DNA from: Sclerodactyla briareus
Taxonomy: Eukaryota; Echinodermata; Holothuroidea; Dendrochirotida; Sclerodactylidae
DNA length: 64,000 nucleotides
Reading direction: 5' to 3'
Assembly (NCBI GenBank): GCA_026419785.1
Contig: JAODTK010000899.1
Span: 248,001 to 312,000 of the forward strand
This document shows, one piece after another, positions 21,730-33,182 of this stretch. Both the position numbers and the translations under genes were made by a program. Position 1 is the first letter of the stretch. Every line of letters begins with the position of its first letter. The notes below the pieces were generated by a model. That model saw only the letters and a list, made by a program, of their open reading frames with translations. It was not told where the DNA came from and searched no databases.

Positions 21730-22808
21730 TGTCACAGGGAGTAAGGTCGCTTCTCTGAGCTACGGTACAAAATGGATTAGGAGTTAGAACGAGGGACTCG
21801 GATTAGGATATAAAGTGGTTAAACTATGATTATGCATGGGTGACAGCACTGAAGTAGTGTATTAACCAGTTGGGAAGTGCATTCCATTGAATATTGTTCT
21901 AAGTGTGTAAGGTGTATACGGTTGGTGCAGTAGGACACTGCAGGTTCCACCCCCTGCGAAGTAAATGTGTAGTTTTGTTACAGTCACAAGTATCGACGTA
22001 GTGTATTTCTACACATGCAGAGGATGGTAGATTGGTCTTGTGTATGTATCGCCGAGGGTACATTATACGTAGTGTACTTATTGAGACTTACGCTATTTTG
22101 GGCATCGCGAGGATGTGTTCCCTCCGAGACAACATCGTGGACCCTGAAAAACGTATTGACAATTTCATTTTCCCTGTTGGAAACCAAGCTCGTTGAGGAG
22201 ACTTGTAAGTAATTTTCATTATTGGGGAGGGCCTATTAATACCGACATTATAGAGTATTTCCTCCGTATTCGCGATATGTGAGCAATGTGTGAAAAGGCA
22301 TTGCATTATTGTAATTCAGGCTTTTCCCGTACCCATGGCTTGGCAGCTCACTCGGAGTGAACAAGATGCAGAAGAGCCGCGCACTGTATTTATGCGGAGA
22401 TGTTTCGGGTCGAACCGCCACCCTTAGCGGGACAGTGTATTCTTGTTACATGGGCCCCCCGTTAGACTGACGTCATCTTACTAGCAGTACTATAACGTAT
22501 GGTCGGGATTGACTTAGGATGTAGCTAGTGGTTTCGAACTGAACATCTATCCATTCAAGGAGGTCTATGGAGGCACACTTATATTATTCAAGGGTCATGA
22601 GTAATGTAATCCCGTATTTACTATTATGTAATAGTGGCCACTAAAAAGTTGAATTACTTATTTATTTTTTCATGTAGAATTATGTATAGAAATATTCATT
22701 ATGTGTTTTACGTTATTGAACAAACCGAGCCTGTCTGTTTACCTGAACACGTGGGTGGGCACAGGTTTTTTCATTGGCATTCGCTTGTCCAGTTTCTACT
22801 TCGTGAAA
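21730..22808 (+). repeat. LTR A (5' LTR, 3'-truncated)
   Basis: Matches LTR B and LTR C almost along its length: GGAGTAAGGTCGCTTCTCTG at the left, TATTTATGCGGAGATGTTTC in the middle, AACAAACCGAGCCTGTCTG-like text near the right. Homology stops at about 22,808, where LTRs B and C run on for about 320 bp more. The missing end would have carried the LTR terminus beside the tRNA primer-binding site. Confidence 0.85.
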
Positions 22809-23379
22809 TTTTGACGACCCCGCCAGACCGCTTTGAAAAAAAAAGAGGTCGCAATCTAAAATTGTTCAGGATTGATAGATGCGTTTGTTCTAACGTATCG
22901 TAGTTTTTTATGGTGATAATCGTTTTAGTACATTGTTGTAGTTCATTAATGTCTCATGTCCGAACGGTATTTTTCAATTGGGGAAGGACTGTGGACTGTG
23001 GAGTGGAGTGTTTTGGGTTGTGCTGTATTATCTCTGTGAAATTGCTGTAAATTTTAGGTCTAGTTTCCTTCGAACTCGGTTAATCATTCTCCATGGAAAG
23101 TTTCAGTACTATTCATGATATCAGTGAAAGATTGGCAGCGGATGTTTTGTATTCCATGAGATTTTTTCGTTGATGTATACTTGTCCTAAATTTTTCTGGA
23201 TTGGGAGCTACTATTACAGTAATAAATAGTGTTTAACTACTAGTACCGGTTGTGCTACACCTGTCTCCGCCTAGTGTCCATCCTAACTATAGTGCTAGGC
23301 AGACGACCTCTTGTAAGTTACACTGTATTAAGGATTGATATTTCCGTGACAAGGCAAGAGCAAAGGGTACTGTAACAAC

Positions 23380-24470
23380 CAGATGCACGGAATCGGAAAG
23401 GGCAAATCCTGTGTCATTTGTGAACAGGATGTAAGGAATAGCGACATGGCCCTTCACTGTGATTTACTGTTTGGCATGGATACAATAGCTGTGCAAGAAG
23501 GTCTGAAAGTATGAGTTTACGATGGAAAGTGGAGATCAGAACTCATTGGTTTTGGGGGGCGGGGATGTATGGGAAGGCGGTGTGATTTGCTTAAGCTTGT
23601 CAGTAATCTGATGTAGGGCAGCAAGAACTTTTTATTGAGAAATGAATAGACTGGACAAAGGTGGAGACATTGCACAATGTAGACCAGAATTCAGAGAGAC
23701 GTTAAGAGGTAGTTACGAAGTGAAGTCAAAGAGTGGGGATACTGGACAGAATGAGGAGAATCAGTAAAGCTTGCTGCAATAACCGCGGGCACCACCAATA
23801 AGGAAACAAAGATATTCAGGGCACAAGTTAGTGAAGCAGTAAATAGGGCGAAGAGACGAACGATAGTGTTGTATAACAACCCAAGAGGGAGTGACTCACA
23901 CCAGAGAGGTACAAGGGAAGGGTTGAAGATCTCCTACATAATTTGGTGCTGTCCCACCAGGTGAGATTGTGGCAATGTCAACAGACGGAAGGCCGCCAGA
24001 TATGCCAGTGTAGAACTTGAAAGGGACGAAGAGCAGAGCAAAGCTGTTTGAAACGATAAAAACTGAGACAAACATTCAGTATTCGAGGTAATACATTAGA
24101 CACCCGATCTAACTTATCAAGCAACGGCAGAGTGTAAACAAATCAAGAGGTATGAAAATGCGGTGGACGCGGCGAGACAAATCTTACTTAAAGATTAATG
24201 GAGGGAAACTGGTGAAAGTTTACGATGAAGCACAGCACCAGGCACTACCCAACAGACCGAGACAGGAGAGCAGCACTGAAATAGGGATCGGAAGCAAGAG
24301 TCGAGCGGGAAGAAGCAAGAGTAGAATGGGGAGAGAAGAATATGCGGAGAAAAAAGGTCAGCTAGTGCAAACATTTGAGGTACCACAGGCGACCAGGACA
24401 TGGCAGCTCGGCCGAGAGGGGGAGCTTTCGCGATTATCATTACCAGCGACAGAGGAAAAAAGATGACAAA
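23380..24470 (+). pseudogene. CR1-like ORF1 with PHD-type zinc finger
   Basis: GKSCVICEQDVRNSDMALHC (about 23,399-23,458) followed, one frame over, by VWHGYNSCARRSESM gives the Cys2...Cys2-His-Cys layout of a PHD finger. Further on, FGAVPPGEIVAMSTDGRPPD (about 23,940-24,000) is readable, and a charged 104-codon frame (24,152-24,466) ends the ORF. ORF1 proteins of CR1-type elements are thought to bind RNA or chromatin; PHD fingers are known in this position. Indels break the frame at least four times. It sits just before ORF2 on the same strand. Confidence 0.55.
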
Positions 24471-24479
24471 AGAACATTG

Positions 24480-27270
24480 TCATAAGGGAGAACCTGTGAA
24501 AGAAGTTTATTTGTGTTTTATATTTTAATGTAATGCCAGATACTATATTAAAGAACAAACTTGAACTTATTACATTCCTATGTGGAGAGAATAATTTATG
24601 ACATTGTTCTCATCACAGAGTCATGGTTTGTTGGACAGATTAGTAATGCAGAAATTCAGTTACCCCAATTATATTTGTTATAGGAAGGATCGACGAGAGA
24701 GACAGTGGTTTAGGGTTTGGCGAGTTATATCAGAAAGGTATAAGGGTAACAGTTAGAAACGATTGGAACTGTTGAAGGAGCACTATGGTACAAATTGAAG
24801 TGAAGGCAGTGAATATTAGTAGGAGTAGTCCACAGAGCAACCGAAAACAATCACGAGTGTGAGGAGCACTTATTGGGACCTTTTACGAAGATAGGAGGAG
24901 AGGCAGACGATGATGATTGTTGGAGACTTCAATTATCCTGACATTAATGGATACTTTATATAGGCATCACATGCGAGGCAAGAATGTTTGGGCAGACATA
25001 CCGGATAAACTTTGTGGCACGCAGCATATATTGGAACCACCGAGGACAAAATACTTTCAGATTTATTTATTGACATCAGAAGAAGAATTGGTTTGAACAT
25101 ATAGCATAGGGCACATTTGGAGCTTCAGGACCATAATTGGATTGGCATCAGCTGGAACTGTGTGGTTACTAGAGGGGTGGTAAGCAATATCCAAAATCAA
25201 AAGTGACTGGAACTGAGCGAAGTGGGAGAAAATGAGCCGCCACTGTTTGGTGATTGACTGGAAAGAAGAATTTAGTAACAGGAGTTCCGGATATGTGGAA
25301 CAGATTTGTGTCCATTACTAAGAGCATGTTGACGCAATTATTTGCTCAGAGAAGTCTGTCAGTTACATAGCAGACCAAAATGGATTGACTAATTATATAA
25401 AAAATGATCTGGAAGAAGAGAAGGCAATGGAAAAAGTAACAACTAGGAAGGAGTATGGGGACTGGAATTACTATAAGATGCTGCTGCAGTCGCAAGTGAA
25501 AAGTCAAATAAAGAAAGCGAAGAAAAACTTTGAGTGCCGCTTCTCGGAAAAAATTAAGAAATATCCAAAATCCTCTAGCCTAGTATAGGTCAAAACAAAG
25601 TAGGACTATATCAAAAATGAAGTGGAGAATTGATCTCTTCTAAGGAGAAACGCAGAGGCCCTGAACATGTTTTTTCTGGACAGTTTTACCCAGGAGGATG
25701 TTGACAATGTTCCAATGGAGACAGTGTTCTTCGACAATGAACAAAAATCAACGACTACAGAATATGGAGATAACAGAAGAAATATGGTGTTGAAGAAGTG
25801 ACAACCATGGAGAAAGGAAAAGCCACAGGACCATATGGTTATCAAATCAGATTACCTAAAGGAGCTTGCCCAAGAAATAGGCAAGCAACTGCAAATGAAT
25901 TCCAGAAGTCATTGGAGAACACAGAAATACCAAAGGACTGGAAGAGATCCAATATCACGCCACTGTATAAAAAGGTGAACGATCAAAAGTATCTACCTAC
26001 AGGCCAGTGAATCTGACTTTGTTCCAGGGAAGGTTATGGAAATGATATTACGATATGCAGTTTACAACCTTTGTAAGGAAACAAACCTATTTAGACACCT
26101 AACCCATCATGCTTTCGATCTGGACGTTCATGTCTGATAATATGTTAATGTACTGGAATACACTAACACAGTATATATGATTATGGAATCCCAGTTGATG
26201 TGATATATTTAGATCTTCAGAAAGCATTTGACACCGTGCCACACCAAGACTATGAAAAAATTAAGGGACATGGTATAGATGGACTCATGCTCGAGGTGGA
26301 TTAAAGTAGTGGCTAAGTGAAGCGGGATCAACGAGTGTATTGAACGGTATTGACAAAATTCCAAGATGGATGAAAATAACAAGTTCTGTAGTGCAAGGAT
26401 CAGTGCTTGTACCGGTGTTTTTTACTAGTCATGAATGATTTGGATGTTGGCATTACGTCTGAAGTCCGTAAAATTTCGCCGACGATACAAAAGTGATCAG
26501 TCCAATGCGGAACGAGAGAGATCATCAGCAGTACAAGCAGGTTTAAAACCTTGTTTGGGTATGGCAGAAAATGGCAATGAACTTAACATAAGAGTGGTGC
26601 AGTGATGCATTTGGCCATGGAAACCCCAACTACAAGTACGAAATGCGTGAAACGAGTTGACAAGAATCGACGAGGAAAAGGTGCTTGGGGTTTTTTTGTT
26701 AGCACCACCATGAAGTTCAGTAGACAGTGTGCAGATTCTGTGAAGAAAGCAAATACATTCTAGGGAAAGTATAAAGCGACCTTTCCTCCTAACTTCAACA
26801 CAGAGTCATATTGATAATTTGTACAAGTCACTAGTGAGGCCACACCTTGGTTATTCATACCCCTCTGGAAACCAATACCTGAAGAAAGTCATTACCTTGT
26901 TAGAAGGGGTGCAGCGGAGGAATGACACAAAATGATACCGGGAATGACTGGAAAGAACATAGAGGAAAGATACAAGACTAGGATTGATGACCATTCAACG
27001 ACGTTCATGCACGTCCGGTCTTATCCATTTTTCAACCTTTTCGGCAGGGAAAATCAAATTGGGTGTCATGAGAGTTGTTTAAATAATACGGACCAAGAAT
27101 GAGTAATTCAAGGTAGGTAAGACCCAGTAATTGGTCGATTGGAAACTGACGGAACTCCGTCTTCAATAGAATATGGAAAATTGGACTAGACTCCCAGAGA
27201 GTGCTGTGTCAGCAACACTAACTGATTTCAAGAACATTCTAGAACCAAAACTAGATGAGAGGGTGGCCAT
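24480..27270 (+). pseudogene. CR1-like ORF2: AP endonuclease and reverse transcriptase
   Basis: The endonuclease start is readable as ENN(Y)DIVLITESWFVGQ-like text (about 24,590-24,640), holding the metal-binding Glu. A long linker follows (open 67-codon frame at 25,385-25,588). The RT begins at WKRSNITPLYKKVN (about 25,940), then IYLDLQKAFDTVPHQ (about 26,205-26,245, first catalytic Asp), a VVQGSVLVPVFF-like block (about 26,390) and FADDTKVI (about 26,478-26,500, catalytic Asp pair). The tail WTRLPESAVSATLTDFKN (about 27,183-27,235) is the usual CR1/L2 C-terminus. This is near full-length for the clade, but stops and frameshifts recur every 50-200 bp. Confidence 0.8.
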
Positions 27271-27286
27271 CCAGGTAAATCCCAGG

Positions 27287-28300
27287 AATGGATTCAACGG
27301 GGAACGAGTTGTTGCAGTTTGTTAGAGAAAAGAATGAGAGGAAAAGCAAAATAGCCGAAAGGGATGCAGGGCAATTGAAACGGGAATTCAAAAAATACTT
27401 GAAGAACAGGAGGGTCTGCTCTTGCACAGCTGGGAAATGAACATCGTGCGCCAGCCATAAAGATGCCTAATTGCAGTATTTTGTAGAGATAAGTCTGAGT
27501 TGGATTCCCATTTATTGGAACGTTTTGAGGCGATCGCACTTGGTTGCGAAGTGGCCTAAGGAAGATTGGGATTAGTTTAGGAGCTTTGTTATCGGGAAGG
27601 CTCTTGATGTCTCTCCAGGTTATCGAGTGTTGATGCCAATGCTTCACGATACTCTAAAAACTGCGTTTTAGAGCGTTCCAATCTCATCAGAGGGCTTTCG
27701 GCGAACATTAATTCCGACAGTCCAAGCCAGAGTCGGGCGAGATTTATGGCGCAAGTTTTGGTGGCGGCTCAGACGATCTTTGAGTAGATGGATGGATGCC
27801 CAGCAGTTTTGAAGCGCGATACATTGATCTTCAAGATCTTGTTTCTGCGCGAACAAATTCTAGCGGCGTGCAGAGCGGCGCGCAAAGAATTGGTGATATT
27901 CATAAGGAACGGCAGCCTAAACTGTGTGAAGGAGCTCACGACTCTTGTTGCAGATAGATATAAACTCGTGCATGGGCGTGGCGTAGAGGGATCAAAGGTT
28001 AAGGGAGCACAGTGGCAAGCTAAGCCTAGCGACAATCGAGATCAGGACCCAAAACTCCTGCGCAAGCGTCTGCATCGCGTTCCTGCTATGTGTGGGGAAA
28101 CATGCACGTACCGAGATTGTTATGACGGTTCCGTACAACCCCTGTAATCGAAGAAAAGTTTCTTCGGTACAGGAGGCTGACAATTCGAACGATGACGGTG
28201 AAAAGACAGAAAGTGATGACGTCAGTGCGTGTATCGAGGTATCGTCAACAGGTAACCAGATAGCGAAATTGATCCACCTTAACGGTCAGTTGCGGTAAGT
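27287..28300 (+). pseudogene. Gmr1-like gag
   Basis: Starts at an ATG reading MDSTGNELLQFVREKNERK, a charged coiled N-terminus. Then, across frames: LDSHLLERFEAIALGCE (about 27,500-27,550), LRRSLSRW (about 27,765), LREQILAACR with ELVIFIRNG (open frame 27,788-28,147), VKELTTLVADRYKLVHGRG and SDNRDQDPKLLRKR. A Cys-rich block at about 28,080-28,125 ending YRDCYDG has the spacing of a CCHC zinc knuckle with one Cys changed. Gag forms the particle and its knuckle binds RNA. The capsid part resembles gypsy Gag of the retrotransposon-Gag family. At least four indels. Confidence 0.7.
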
Positions 28301-28989
28301 GAATTTGCTCAGGGGTCGTCGTCGGAGTGTACACTGGTATGCCAGTATTGCATGGTCGGTTAGGCATCAGAGATTGGAGCTGTTGCCGTGACACAGTTGC
28401 AATATAGTTTGTGGTCAAAAGGTCATTGGTCACTTCCGAACAACTAACACGGGGCCGAAATGGGAAAATGTTGCCTTACCTGACAAACATTCATTAAGTG
28501 TCAGTAAGCTCTAGTTGATTTAGATTCCCCCTATTTCACAGGACATGTTCGGGTAGTATATATTAGAGGACCCCCTATATGACGTAGTGATTGGGATACG
28601 TTGGGGCAAGGATAGGATCCATTGGATGTTGCCCCCTTGGCAACCACAAAAGGGTGGAGAACCCGACGGGAAATTTCCGTCGGTCGAAACTAGGAGCCAA
28701 AAGAGAGAGCAAAAGAAACCTCTCAAATCACTAAAGTGGTTGAAGGACTTCGACATTTCACAATCTCGAGGAGTTATTGAGCCCAACGAAAAGATTCGAC
28801 ACGAAAATGTTCGAAAATGTGGCGGGTGAGGGCAAATCCTTCGTACGACGGAAAGGGGGCAGAATCCAATTCGTATGTGACGATGAGATTGTTGTTCCCG
28901 AGAGTACGGGTCTCCTCACGTAAACATGGGTGAAGAAGTATAAGCAATTGTGGTACCGAAAGAGTTCAGACGCGAGTGTGACGTTACTC
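28301..28989 (+). pseudogene. Protease and linker region, degraded
   Basis: Between the zinc knuckle and integrase, where the aspartic protease of a gypsy Pol belongs. I do not find a clear DSG/DTG active site. Open pieces include an 80-codon frame at 28,587-28,829 with PPWQPQKGGEPDGKFPSVET. Assigned by position only. Confidence 0.4.
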
Positions 28990-29990
28990 ATGATACTCGG
29001 ATGGGTGGACACCCTAAAAAGCTAAAAATACAAAACTGATCGGGTTTAGCTTCGTTTTTATTGGCCAGGGGTTCACGGCGACATAGAGCGATATTGTGCT
29101 TCCTGCGATTTTGCCCAAAAGACAATATCAAAAGGCAAATGACCAAAAGTTCCCTGGGACAAATGCCAATAATTGACACACCGTTCAAAAGTGAGCAGTG
29201 GACATAATAGGACCTCTAGATCCGGTAACAAAAAGGGAAACCGGTATATCTGACTGTTGTAGATTATGCCACCCGATATCCAGAGGGATAACGTTACCAC
29301 CGATGCTAATAGAAGCCACAAGGGTTGCCGAGGCGTTACTGGCACTATTTTGTAAGGCATGAGTGTCCCAGAGGAAATTCTCTCAGATCGGGAACCACAA
29401 TTGCATGTCATAGGCATGAAGAGGTCGGGAGGCTCCTTTCTTTAAAACATTGTAACAAAACCCCCGTATCATCCAAGTTTGTAACGTCCTTGTTGCACGT
29501 TTCAACGGAACGCTAAAAAAGATGTTGAGACGTATGTGTTGTGAAAAACCCAAAGACTGGGATCCGTTATTTGCCCGCACTGGCTGTTTGCTTTTAGGGA
29601 GTGCCCCAGGACAAATTTTGAGGATTTGCCAAGACATTATGAAACTATTGTATGAGGTCTTTCGAGTCCCCTTACATTCTAAAAGGAACTCACAATGGGA
29701 AGGGAAGTCGCTTTGCTACGAAGTTAAGCCTCACATACGAGTACGTACCTGATCTGCGAAATCGATTTGGAAGAGACGGTGTGTCATTGCCCAAACAGGA
29801 ACTAGGCAAAAGTGCGTTCGATATCGAAATAACGAGACGCAAAATCGTAAGATCGACAATTCAAAATAGGAGATCAGGTTTTAGTTTTGTTGCCCACTGA
29901 AGCAATAAGCTAACAATGGAATGGAAAGGTCCATTCTAGTTCCAAGGGAAGGCTAGAGCGAACGGATTTTAAAATCTCGTTGGACGGCAA
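28990..29990 (+). pseudogene. Ty3/gypsy-type integrase placed before RT
   Basis: Zinc-finger region: FYWPGVHGDIERYCASCDFC (about 29,054-29,113). Core: MPIIDTPFK (about 29,165), IIGPLDPVTKRGNRY-like text carrying the first catalytic Asp region (about 29,200-29,245), then LSDRE (about 29,380, second Asp). The third acidic residue should stand in VERFNG; here the codon at 29,495-29,497 is GCA, reading LVARFNG. C-terminal GPY/F module: IGDQVLVLLPTE-like text and MEWKGPF (about 29,860-29,935). Integrase joins the cDNA ends to host DNA. The domain types are gypsy, but the gene lies upstream of RT rather than after RNase H. Confidence 0.85.
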
Positions 29991-30229
29991 GGATGAAATA
30001 TTCATGCACAATTCTTCTCAAGAAATTCCAGTGTGGAGCAGAGTCAGTAAGTGGAGTGAAGCGATGTGCACCTTCCGAAGAAAAATGCTGACTGTAACTA
30101 GTGCACCGGAAAGCGCTGCAAGTTCAGTAGAAGGTCCTCGAACTTTCGATCGGTCCCTCTGAAGCAAAATGAATCATCCAGGGATGTAATGTGAAACGAC
30201 AATTGGTCAGAGTAAGGTCGAAATACTCA
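29991..30229 (+). other. Integrase-RT spacer
   Basis: Readable continuation includes DGKDEIFMHNSSQ (about 29,980-30,020), the usual text just after the GPY/F module, then low-information linker. No separate domain. Confidence 0.45.
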
Positions 30230-31080
30230 ATCAAGTCGGTGTTGACCGAGTTCAGTGATGACTTACACAGACTTGCCGGTCAAACGAGCTGGTGACGCAT
30301 AACATAAATCTAACGACGGATGATCCAGTTAGACTGAAAGCCATATGTCAACTCCATTTGCCATAAGAAATGAAATCGATACGGAGATTGATAGAATGCG
30401 CCAGATGGGCATTATATCACTTTCGGAATCACCGTATGCTGCTTTGCTCCGATAGTCATCGTTAAAAAACCGGATGGGAGTACCGGTTTTGCATTGACTA
30501 CCGGTTGTTGAACCGAATTACTATAATCGAAGCGAGACCCCGGAACCGATTCTCCAAACTTGACATCTCATGACGATCATATCGTCGGGTAAGGTGTTTT
30601 CAAAGATCGATCTGTCACAGGATATTGGCCCGATACCGGTTAAGCGATAGCCGATAAGGCAGAAGACTTTGCATTTATCTCTTCAGAACTGGCTTGTTCA
30701 ATTCAATGTGATGCCTTTTCGGGCTTAGTGAATGGCTCCGCTACGTTTTCTCGAATGATGCGAAGGCTATTAGATGATTCTGCGTAACGTCGTAAACACA
30801 TATACGATATTCTCGTCTATACCGAGACGATTGATATCATTTTGGCAGAAGGTGTTTAAACGTTCTGCGAGTACGCGGGTCTAACGACGTCGCGAAACCT
30901 TCGAAATGCTTCGTGGTTTATTGTTCACTAGATTTTCTAGGACACGTGGTTGGCCAGGGTATTGTGCGGCGACAACCTGATAAGGTCAGCATATACTACT
31001 CGAGGCATAGACCCTGTACCAAGAAAGAGGTTCGTTCGTTTCTTGGCTTAGTTGGATACTAATCGGAAGTTTGTCCGACT
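30230..31080 (+). pseudogene. Ty3/gypsy-type reverse transcriptase
   Basis: Readable in order: NINLTTDDPVRLK (about 30,303-30,340), IDTEIDRMRQMGIISLSESP (about 30,375-30,435), IVKKPDG then RFCIDYRLLNRIT (about 30,490-30,530), FSKIDLSQD (about 30,600), MPFGL-like text (about 30,710), RMMRRLLDD, then DILVYTET (about 30,808-30,830), the end of the YxDD active site whose Tyr and first Asp region are disturbed by an indel. After that come FLGHVVGQGIVRRQPDK-type text (about 30,937-30,985) and TKKEVRSFLGLVGY (about 31,018-31,060). This is the full RT fold in shifting frames. Confidence 0.85.
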
Positions 31081-31099
31081 TTGCCTGTCTATCGCTGTC

Positions 31100-31620
31100 C
31101 CTACTACCTACCGAACTGACTCTAAGCAGGCCGACATGTGGTTTGGGGGGATGCGCAAGAGCCAGCGTTCAACACGCTCAGTCGCGTATTTCAACTTCCC
31201 GATATTGCATTGCCGGATACGAACTGTACGTCATTATTGCGCCCTGATGCATCATGTATTGGCGTGGGCGCGGTACTGTTGCAAGACTTCGGGGAAGACA
31301 TTTTTCCGGTTGCACTCGCGATAGGACTGTTGCCCAGGGAGCAATGTCTACTCTTCTACAGTGGAGCGCGAATGTCCTGGCTCTGGTTTGGGCACTAGAA
31401 AATTTCACCCATATTTGTTTGCAACGAGTTTTGGCCTTGGAGGAACCATCGACCTCTCACATTTGTCAGAGACAAAGCTAAAAACAGTCGTATTAGCGTT
31501 GGGCCGTTGTGTTTGCACGAGTATCTGTATGTAGTTTGCCATCAAAGGGCTCGGATGATCATGGGGCTGATTTTCTTAGCCGAATGTGTGAAAGTAGAGG
31601 TCGACGTCACTCAGAGGTGG
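31100..31620 (+). pseudogene. Ty3/gypsy-type RNase H
   Basis: LPDIALPDTNCTSLLRPDAS then IGVGAVLLQDFGEDIFPVAL (about 31,196-31,315) gives the first beta strands, with the catalytic Asp of the TDAS motif kept as PDAS. Further on, a LALVWALENF-like stretch (about 31,375-31,405) and DHGADFLS-type text (about 31,553-31,580) complete the domain. RNase H removes the RNA template strand. It follows RT directly and ends about 170 bp before the polypurine tract. Confidence 0.8.
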
Positions 31621-31770
31621 TATATGACCTATAGACCTGCCGTAGTACTTTATATTATTGCGAGTATAAGTTGTCGAAACGGTTATTTTGTGTTAAGTCC
31701 TTAGACCCAAGAATGTAGAGGTCTATTTCAGTGACATTTGTTTTATGTTGCTTGTGGATTAGCAACATGA

Positions 31771-31787
31771 AATTGGGGGGGGGGGGG
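31771..31787 (+). promoter_or_regulatory. Polypurine tract of LTR B
   Basis: GAAATTGGGGGGGGGGGGGG stands directly before the TGTGCCACATGG start of LTR B. Such tracts resist RNase H and prime plus-strand DNA. The same layout precedes LTR C. Confidence 0.8.
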
Positions 31788-33182
31788 TGTGCCACATGGT
31801 AGTACGGTCGCGTTCTGATCTCCCGTACAAATTGGATTAGGAGTTGACAGGACTCGGATTAGGATATAGGTACGTGAAGTGTATATACATATGAATAATG
31901 CATGAGGTGCAGCACTTAAGTAGTGTATTGTAAACAGTTGGGGTATTGCATTCCATTGCTATTGTTCTAAGTTGTTGTTGTTCTAAGTTTTGTGACAGTC
32001 ACAATGTATCGGCGTAGTTTTATTTCTACACAATCGCCGAGATGTAAGATTGGTTCTTTGTGTATGTATCGCCGAGGGTACAACATTATACGTAGTGTAC
32101 TTATTGAGACTTACGCTATTTTGGGCATCGCCGAGGATTGTTCCTCCGACACAATCGTGGAACCCTGCAAAACGTATTGACAATTTCATTTTATGTGTTG
32201 GGAAACCGAGCTCGTTAGGCTCTTTTACAGTAAATTTTCATTATTTGGGGAGGGGCCTAGAATACCTGACATTATATAGTATTTGTCCTCCGTATTGACA
32301 TATGGAGCAATGTGTGCTAATGGCTTGCATTGATTGTATTTTCAGGGTGTTTCCCGTACCCCACTGGGCCTGGCAGCTCACTCTGAATTAACAAGCTGGC
32401 AGAAGAGGAGCAGTGCCACTCTATTTATGCGGAGATGTTTCGGGTCGAACCGCCACCCTTAGCGGGACGGGCGTTATTTCTTGTTACATGGGCACCCCCG
32501 TTAGACTTACGTCAACCATACGAGCAGTAGTCTATAAACGTATCGTCGGGATTAATTGCTTAGGATGTAGCTAAGTGGTTCGCACTGAACATTATCATTC
32601 AAAGGAGGTCTATGGAGGCACACCCGTATATTATTTAGGGTCCATTGAGTAATGTAGCCCTTATTTCTATTATGTATAGTGGCCACTTGGGTGGCCACTA
32701 CAAGTTGAAATTAACGCTATTTATTTTTCCATATGTAATAATTTATGTCTCGAATATATTCATTATGTGTTCTACGTTATTAAACAAACGAGCCTGTCAG
32801 CTGTTTACCTGAACACGGTGGGCAGCAAGGGTTTTCACTGGTATTCCCTTGTCATTTTACTTACTTTGTGACGATGGGTTCGATTGAATAACGGTTTTCT
32901 GGGGATGTAATCTGATCGAGGTTTCTTCCTCCCCTCCAAAGCAGCCACTTTGCCATTTTTTGGTCCTCCGGTAGTTTGAGATGAGAATTGATAAATTGGA
33001 TTATGACAAATGGAGAGCCCCACGATTGATTGTAAACCATTGTCCCGAGAAAAATTACATGGACCCATCATAATTAAACCATCACCTGCGGTACTGAAAT
33101 CCAGCTTCGAACAACTTTGGCTATCCGTCCCGTTGTGACCCTAACTCAAAGCCTGGTAATATGAGCTTGGACATAAAACAAC
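31788..33182 (+). repeat. LTR B (internal LTR)
   Basis: Starts TGTGCCACATGG and follows LTR C along its length, with many single-base insertions relative to it. Homology to LTR C ends at about 33,182, some 18-30 bp before the LTR end as defined in LTR C; from there the sequence runs straight into RT text. The primer-binding site and everything up to mid-RT are therefore missing after this LTR. Confidence 0.85.

Larger units (their letters stand above)
22810..27270 (+). mobile_element. CR1-like non-LTR retrotransposon nested in the LTR element
   Basis: About 4.5 kb between the truncated LTR A and the gag start. It holds a PHD-finger ORF1 and an endonuclease-RT ORF2, both frame-broken. No microsatellite tail or target duplication was identified, and about 320 bp of LTR plus the leader are absent, so the insertion came with, or was followed by, a deletion. 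Confidence 0.7.

Noticed and set aside
24195-24440. Minus-strand ORF opposite the CR1 ORF1
   Set aside because: Shadow of the charged plus-strand ORF1 frame.
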